This document shows, in pieces, positions 20,380 to 25,000 of a stretch of 25,000 bases of DNA. The DNA is from an uncultured delta proteobacterium. GTDB lineage: Bacteria > Myxococcota_A > Bradymonadia > REDH01. Position 1 is the stretch's first letter, and each line of letters begins with the position of its first letter. The notes beneath the pieces are model-generated. The model did not search any database, was not told where the DNA came from, and saw only the letters and a list, made by a program, of their open reading frames with translations. Both the position numbers and the translations under genes were made by a program. The DNA is taken from contig CAIWGR010000068.1 of assembly GCA_903912275.1 (NCBI GenBank), forward strand, positions 1 through 25,000. Reading direction: 5' to 3'.

Positions 20380-22644
20380 GTGAGGCGCGCTCCCTCCGCG
20401 CCGCATCGGCCTCGAGGACTCCCGGGGCTGTTCCTCCTCTTTTTGCTGTCGTTCCTGCAGCCCGCCGTGGCGGAGGCCAACTGGTCGGCAGTTTGGGACA
20501 GCTTCTGGCCGGAGTATGTGACCGTTGGCCCCGAGGGTGTGAAGGTCTTTGTGGGCTACCTGCATCCGTCTGAACCGGTGGGGAAGTGTGACACGTCACC
20601 TGAGCGGATGGTGCCGTGGAACGATTCATCCCGTTCTCTCCGCTACCCCATCCTGATAACCTTGGGTGTCACAGCCAGCGATCCGTCGACGCCGACGGGC
20701 GTCTTGGAACTGGCAGACGGCGAGGCTGCGTTGCTGCCTCTCGCGGCCGCCTGCTTCCGGACGAATCCGACGCAGACGGATGTGTCCCAGTTCAGCGGTG
20801 AGAGAGCCGAGTTTAGGCTGCGCTGGCTACCGGGTCAGCAACGCCCTGCTTCCATCGATGTGGTGAAACCGTTCAGACGCCCCGTTCCCGCTGGGCAAAT
20901 GGCTGCCATGCTGGACTGCCTCAGCACTGCCATGGTCAGCGAACCAAGTTTGGCGGGTCCGGCGCGTGAGCGCACGATGAGGCTGCGCTACCTCTCACCT
21001 CTAAGGTCGAACTGTCTGGGTGGGCCGCCCGAAGGCGGTCCGTCAGAGCTGATTGCCCTTCGTCCCCAGTTCAACCCGCCGCGCCGTTCAAAGGAATCCA
21101 AGGCGCCCCGCCGCAGCAAAAGCTGGCTGGAGCGCCACGCCTGTCTGGAGGCCGAGCTCCTTCGCGTGGCGTCGCCTCCCGCGGGCACGGTCACCCAGAC
21201 CTTCATCCCCGTCGAGAGGAACACCAGCATCTCGCCGGCGTTCGGACCGGGCGTGGAGCAGGCCAAGCAAGAGGTCGGGCAGTGTCTCAAGTCGGTCGGT
21301 CTTCCAGAGGGCGTGGCAGAGCTGGAGGTCTCCTGGCCCGTCGGATCAGGAGGGCGTCTTGGCGCCGGCAAAATTGTTTCCAACCAGGTAGTTCCACCTG
21401 CGGCGCTTCCCTGCCTTCGGCGCGCGATCGCCCGCGTGTCGCTTCCGCCAGTGCCGGACGGCTTCCCCAAGTTCCGCTTGGCGTTCCGCGTCTATACGCG
21501 CTCCGTGGAGGCGCCGCCGCCCTCTTGCAGTCCCCCCGGGTGGGCTGCAGAACTGTCGGGCACCCCCGCGGAGTGGGCAGCAGAGCTGTTTGACAGTCCC
21601 CCCCGCGACTCCCTCTTGTTCGTCCTGCCCTATGCACTGATCGCGACCCCGCTCCCTGTTCTGCCGGTCGAGCCCCCTCTGCCTCCACCTCCTCCACCTC
21701 CTCTATTTTTTCTACCTCCTCCACCCCCTCCACCTCCGGCCGTAACAACACGCGTTGGCTCAGGCAGACCGCCGCCAGAGTCGTTCGGTTTCATGCCGCC
21801 GGCACGCGCCGAGCTGGATGCAATGCAGCGCTGCTTGGATAGCTGCGTTGCGAACAATCGCTGGTCAGAAATCGGCTCGAAAGCGCTCTCGTCAGCCGTC
21901 GTAGAGGTCTATCCTTGGTGCGACGAGCCGCCGGAGTTGGGCACCATCGATTGTGTTCCTCCTTCGTTGGCTGAGCTGGGGCCCTCTTGCGCCAAACAGT
22001 GCCTGCGCCGGGCGAATGTTGCGGGCTCGCTCTTTCTGGGAGCTCATCCGGACGACTTTGTCCAACCTGAACCGCCACCTCTGCTTGCGCTGGTCTTTGA
22101 TGGATCGAAAGGGGATCCGAGAGGATTGGCGAAGCTGGCCGTCGCAGCGCAGCCCGCGGTGCAACGCTGCTTTCTCGATGCCGCAGAGGAGGAGGCGGTG
22201 CCGGATTGGGTGAACCTCCGGATCAAGTACGAGGTCGATGGCCGCGTCGCGAGCGTAACCGGCTGGGAGGGGAGGGGTAGCGATGAGCTGATCGGTTGCC
22301 TGGCGCGGGTTGCAGCGAAGTGGGATACTCTCAAGCCCTTGCGCGTTTACGCGGAGTCGGCCCGCTCATTGATGCTGGTCTTGCTCCGCCGCGACCCCCG
22401 CGCCGTGCGCATCGCGGGATGGGAGCTAGGCGTTCGTCGCGGAATTCGATTCGAGAGCCTCGACCCGCTCGAGCCCTCAACCAGCGCCCGCCTGCTGGCT
22501 GGCTTCAAGCGCTACACGTTCGGCCTCGTCGGGCTCGAAGAGCATTCCAGTGCGATTCTTAAGGCCTCCCTCGCCCTGCTGCCGGCCTACCTGCTGTTGC
22601 GCGCCTTCCGCCGCCGCCGCCGCGCCGATTCGCAATCTGATTGA
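20380..22644 (+). CDS. Membrane-anchored periplasmic protein with polyproline tracts, possibly AgmX/PglI-like
   Basis: The 754-residue protein starts at a GTG three bases after the stop of lipoprotein 3, so it is probably co-transcribed. A signal peptide (about 16-32, ending AVAEA) is followed by a mostly soluble protein. Runs of 7 and 8 prolines lie at residues 435-441 and 446-453. Near the C-terminus a hydrophobic helix (about 727-740) is followed by five arginines, which would anchor it with its tail in the cytoplasm. Two regions, roughly 250-370 and 590-680, each have a 'C...long strand...C-L-x-R/V' pattern (QCLKSVGLP ... PCLRRAIA; QRCFLDAA ... GCLARVAA) that recalls AgmX/PglI C-terminal domains; I give this only moderate weight. 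Third codon positions are visibly less GC-rich than in neighbours. Function unknown. Confidence 0.78.
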   Translation: MRRAPSAPHRPRGLPGLFLLFLLSFLQPAVAEANWSAVWDSFWPEYVTVGPEGVKVFVGYLHPSEPVGKCDTSPERMVPWNDSSRSLRYPILITLGVTASDPSTPTGVLELADGEAALLPLAAACFRTNPTQTDVSQFSGERAEFRLRWLPGQQRPASIDVVKPFRRPVPAGQMAAMLDCLSTAMVSEPSLAGPARERTMRLRYLSPLRSNCLGGPPEGGPSELIALRPQFNPPRRSKESKAPRRSKSWLERHACLEAELLRVASPPAGTVTQTFIPVERNTSISPAFGPGVEQAKQEVGQCLKSVGLPEGVAELEVSWPVGSGGRLGAGKIVSNQVVPPAALPCLRRAIARVSLPPVPDGFPKFRLAFRVYTRSVEAPPPSCSPPGWAAELSGTPAEWAAELFDSPPRDSLLFVLPYALIATPLPVLPVEPPLPPPPPPPLFFLPPPPPPPPAVTTRVGSGRPPPESFGFMPPARAELDAMQRCLDSCVANNRWSEIGSKALSSAVVEVYPWCDEPPELGTIDCVPPSLAELGPSCAKQCLRRANVAGSLFLGAHPDDFVQPEPPPLLALVFDGSKGDPRGLAKLAVAAQPAVQRCFLDAAEEEAVPDWVNLRIKYEVDGRVASVTGWEGRGSDELIGCLARVAAKWDTLKPLRVYAESARSLMLVLLRRDPRAVRIAGWELGVRRGIRFESLDPLEPSTSARLLAGFKRYTFGLVGLEEHSSAILKASLALLPAYLLLRAFRRRRRADSQSD
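21682..21738 (+). repeat. CCN polyproline codon tract
   Basis: Two runs of proline codons (7 and 8) flank LFFL. They use mainly cct and cca codons, unlike the ccc/ccg preferred nearby. Confidence 0.85.
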
Positions 22645-22669
22645 CCTTCAATCGTCGCCACAATACCAC
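22641..22669 (+). promoter_or_regulatory. Possible promoter for the nucleoside transporter gene
   Basis: TTGACC (22641-22646) and TACCAC (22664-22669) are 17 bases apart within the 96-base gap before the gene. The -35 overlaps the upstream stop codon and the -10 is weak. Confidence 0.25.
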
Positions 22670-22740
22670 GCGGGCGGTCAGCTAAGGTTGCGTGTCGCCA
22701 TTTTTGGCCGCCGTCGCTGCCCTACCGTCTGGGAGTCGCC

Positions 22741-24273
22741 ATGAAGTTGTCTCGCCGCGCGCTCATCTGGTTCTTCTGTGCGCTCATGGGCGCCCTGACC
22801 GTCTCGGCCGTTGGCTACGCCACCAGCGTTGAAGGCTCTGGTTCGGGCGCCGCTGCGGCCGCTCCTGCCGCCGATGCCGCCGCGAAGGCCGACGCCGCTG
22901 CGCCCGCTGCGCCCGCCGCTGCGACGCACGCCCCCTTCAAGCAGACCAGCCTCGCCGACATGAAGGCCCACGGCGCGAAGACCACCCTCGCGCAGCGGCT
23001 CCAGTCCTTCGTCGGCGTCTTCGGCCTGCTCGCCATCGCCTACCTGCTCTCCAATAACCGCAAGGCCATCCAGTGGCGCATGGTCGGATGGGGCATGGCG
23101 CTGCAGCTCTCCTTTGCCGGCCTCGTCCTCGCCACGGCGCCGGGCAAGTGGTTCTTCTCCAAGATGAACGACATGATCATGGCCCTCCTCGGGTTCACGG
23201 ATCAGGGCGCGAGCTTCGTCTTCGGAAATCTGACGAAGTCTGCTGTACCAGTGGCAGGCGACGGGATCGCGGCCGGTACCGTGGCACAGACCGGCGCCTT
23301 CATCGCCTTCTCCGTCCTGCCGACCATCATCTTTTTCTCGGCCCTTATGACCGTGCTCTATCACATGGGCGTGATGCAGAAGGTGGTCGATATCTTCAGC
23401 AAGGTCATGCAGCGCACCATGAAGACCTCCGGCTCCGAGACCCTCGCAGCCGCCGCCAACATCTTCCTCGGCCAGACCGAGGCCCCCCTCTGCGTGAAGC
23501 CCTACGTTGCCACGATGACCAACTCGGAGCTGATGGCCATCATGGTCGGCGGCTTCGCCAACACGGCTGGCGGCGTGCTCGCCGCCTATGTCGGCATGCT
23601 CAAGGGCTACTTCCCCGACATCGCCGGTCACCTCATCTCCGTCAGCGTGATGAGCGCCCCCGCCTCGCTCGTCATCGCCAAGATGATGTTCCCCGAGACC
23701 GAAGCTTCGCAGACCGGCGGCACGCTCACCATGAAGGTCGAGAAGATCGACGCCAACATCATCGATGCGGCCGCCCGCGGCGCGGGCGAGGGCCTCGGCC
23801 TTGCTCTCAACGTAGGCGCCATGCTCATCGCCTTCATCGCCCTCATCGCCTTGGTGAATGCGGGTGTCGGATCTTTCGCCGGCCTCTTCGGCCACGGCAA
23901 TCTCAACCTGCAGACCATCTTCGGCTACCTCTTCTGGCCCATCTCCTGGCTCATGGGCATCGAGCCGGCCGACTGCGCCAAGGCGGGCGAGCTCCTCGGC
24001 ACCAAGACGGTCCTCAACGAGTTTGTGGCCTACCTCGACCTGAGCAAGATTCTGCAGACCAACCCGGACCTGATCACCGATCGCACCAAGATCATCGTCA
24101 CCTACGCCCTCTGCGGCTTTGCGAACTTCAGCTCCATCGCCATCCAGATTGGCGGCATCGCCGGTCTTGCGCCGGAGCGCCGCGGCGACCTCGCCCGTCT
24201 GGGCCTCAAGGCCATGGTCGGCGGCAGCATTGCCACCTTCGTCTGCGCCGCCATCGCCGGCCTGCTCATCTGA
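22741..24273 (+). CDS. Concentrative nucleoside transporter (NupC/CNT family)
   Basis: The 510-residue inner-membrane protein imports nucleosides with a cation gradient. CNT hallmarks are SGSETLAAAANIFLGQTEAP (230-249), TKTVLNEFVAYLDL (421-434) and CGFANFSSIAIQIGGIAG followed by LAPERR (458-481); the glutamates in QTEAP and LNEF are substrate- and cation-site residues in characterised members. About eight or more membrane helices run from residue 88 to the end. Ordinary NupC proteins are about 400-420 residues; the surplus is an N-terminal hydrophobic segment (about 7-27) and an Ala/Pro-rich linker (36-63). GGGAG stands upstream of the ATG. It stands alone, with no nucleoside-metabolism genes beside it. 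Confidence 0.93.
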   Translation: MKLSRRALIWFFCALMGALTVSAVGYATSVEGSGSGAAAAAPAADAAAKADAAAPAAPAAATHAPFKQTSLADMKAHGAKTTLAQRLQSFVGVFGLLAIAYLLSNNRKAIQWRMVGWGMALQLSFAGLVLATAPGKWFFSKMNDMIMALLGFTDQGASFVFGNLTKSAVPVAGDGIAAGTVAQTGAFIAFSVLPTIIFFSALMTVLYHMGVMQKVVDIFSKVMQRTMKTSGSETLAAAANIFLGQTEAPLCVKPYVATMTNSELMAIMVGGFANTAGGVLAAYVGMLKGYFPDIAGHLISVSVMSAPASLVIAKMMFPETEASQTGGTLTMKVEKIDANIIDAAARGAGEGLGLALNVGAMLIAFIALIALVNAGVGSFAGLFGHGNLNLQTIFGYLFWPISWLMGIEPADCAKAGELLGTKTVLNEFVAYLDLSKILQTNPDLITDRTKIIVTYALCGFANFSSIAIQIGGIAGLAPERRGDLARLGLKAMVGGSIATFVCAAIAGLLI

Positions 24274-24709
24274 TCGCTGCGCGCGCTGCTGGGCTCGGTA
24301 GAGCGCAGCCGCTCACCGGTGAGACCGCCTCCCGGGCGCCTGCGCCGCGCGTCGCTTCTCCGCCGCAGCGCCTGCGCGCAAGGCTCGGGTGAGGCGCGCG
24401 GCTTCTGCTCCCTTTGGGCCGCATTGGGTCGTCGCCCGCGTCGGCCTGCGCGCGGATGTCGCGCGACCCTTCGCTTGGCACGCGCGCTGGCGTTCGGGCC
24501 GGCGCACGGAGGGGCAAGAGGCGTGGGTCCGACCCCTCTTGAGCCGGTGCGCGGCACCCCGCTCTTCTGTACCGGTCCGCGCCTGACTCGTTCCGCGCTA
24601 TCATCGGCAGGTCTCCACCGCGCCTGGAAGCAGCGTGGGTCGCAGGGCGGGAGGGCGAGCAGCGCCGCCGCCGCCCTGGCTTCGTTGTGCTGTTGCGGAA
24701 CGGAGGAGC
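24274..24709. other. Gap of about 440 bases with no credible gene
   Basis: All frames give Arg/Ala/Pro-rich translations without known motifs or ribosome sites. The stretch holds several inverted repeats: GCTGCGC (24276-24282) with GCGCAGC (24303-24309), which could end the transporter transcript; a perfect 12-base palindrome CTCACCGGTGAG (24312-24323); and a nested hairpin at 24515-24541 with outer arms CAAGAG/CTCTTG and inner GGGT/ACCC. It could be a structured RNA, a dispersed repeat or decayed sequence. Confidence 0.6.
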
Positions 24710-24742
24710 AAAAACGAGAAGAGGATGGCTTGCGCCATCCTC
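24710..24742 (-). terminator. Rho-independent-type terminator for the glycine-rich gene
   Basis: Read on the minus strand, GAGGATGGC-GCAA-GCCATCCTC is a perfect 9-bp stem with a four-base loop, followed by TTCTCGTTTTT. It lies 58 bases beyond the stop of the minus-strand gene at the right edge. The T-run is slightly displaced from the stem, but this is the best terminator in the window. Confidence 0.65.
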
Positions 24743-24799
24743 CGCTCAAACAGTGACTGCTAGGTCAACAGTGCTGCAGGCAGGCCCGCAGCAATCTGC

Positions 24800-25000
24800 T
24801 TACCACTCGCCGCCGCCGCCTTCATCGCCGCCACGACCGCCGCGACCGGAGTCACGACCGCCACGGCCACCGTCACGACCGCCGTCACGACCGCCGAAGC
24901 CGCCGCCGTCACGACCGCCACGACCGCCATCACGACCGCCGCCGCCGCCGAAGCCGCCGCCACCGCCGCCGAAGCCGCCGCCACCACCGCCGAAGCCACC
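24800..25000 (-). CDS. Glycine-rich C-terminus of a protein, probably RNA-binding (cut by window edge)
   Basis: The minus-strand frame is open from the right edge to TAA at 24802-24800, giving the last 66 residues. They consist almost entirely of GGF, GGR and GRD repeats and end in DEGGGGEW. The codons are regular (ggc, ggt, cgt, gac, ttc). Such RGG/GGF tails are typical of bacterial small RNA-binding proteins with an N-terminal RRM domain, and occur in some cold-shock and DEAD-box proteins. The folded domain is outside the window, so the family is inferred from the tail only. A good terminator follows, which supports real transcription in this direction. The opposite-frame Ala/Val translation is a shadow. 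Confidence 0.7.
   Translation of the reverse strand, partial: GGFGGGGGGFGGGGGGFGGGGGRDGGRGGRDGGGFGGRDGGRDGGRGGRDSGRGGRGGDEGGGGEW

Noticed and set aside
24319..24756. 145-codon plus-strand frame after the nucleoside transporter
   Set aside because: No ribosome site or family resemblance, and it runs through the terminator hairpin; equally long frames exist in other phases.
24760..24999. Ala/Val-rich minus-strand frame at the right edge
   Set aside because: It is an out-of-frame reading of the glycine-rich tail, which has the sensible RGG/GGF composition.

Overview
The window is GC-rich and densely coded. It looks like a chromosome segment from a member of Myxococcota or a related former deltaproteobacterial lineage; the exact order cannot be fixed from sequence alone. 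The evidence is the set of large lipoproteins built from repeated Cys/Asp motifs of the MopE type on Asp/Thr-rich stalks, a kinase-like protein fused to a formylglycine-generating-enzyme-like (SUMF1) domain, a likely AgmX/PglI-like periplasmic protein, and very strong GC bias at third codon positions.

Left block (1-8689, minus strand, read right to left): an MMPL/RND-type transporter, a CpeT-like lipoprotein, DNA primase (dnaG), a pseudokinase-SUMF1 fusion, and the start of the primary sigma factor gene (rpoD, running off the left edge). This is the classical dnaG-rpoD macromolecular-synthesis pair, but with a signalling-type gene inserted between the two. A perfect 36-bp tandem duplication overlaps the end of dnaG.

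Middle block (8690-12175): a PLP-dependent Cys/Met-metabolism enzyme (+), a DUF547 secreted protein (-) whose stop codon overlaps that of the PLP gene in a CTAG tetranucleotide, a lipid-anchored ComEA-like helix-hairpin-helix protein (+), and adenylate kinase adk (+).

Lipoprotein block (12177-20376, + strand except one gene): three Cys/Asp-repeat lipoproteins. The first starts one base after the adk stop and the second follows 25 bases later. A small lipoprotein, a minus-strand MscS-type channel and the third repeat lipoprotein follow. All three share one plan: lipobox, Asp/Thr/Ser-rich stalk, then tandem D-x-D-G / CDGxDNDCDG modules. The third shows a clear alternating A-B-A-B-A-B super-repeat of about 118 residues. 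The second interleaves repeats with three beta-rich PPC-like domains.

Right block (20380-25000): a membrane-anchored periplasmic protein of unknown function with polyproline tracts, a concentrative nucleoside transporter with an unusual N-terminal extension, about 440 bases with no believable gene, a good minus-strand terminator, and the glycine-rich C-terminus of a minus-strand gene (probably an RNA-binding protein) cut by the right edge.

No tRNA, rRNA, CRISPR array, insertion sequence or phage gene was seen. The most unusual material is the family of repeat lipoproteins and the double pseudoenzyme between dnaG and rpoD.
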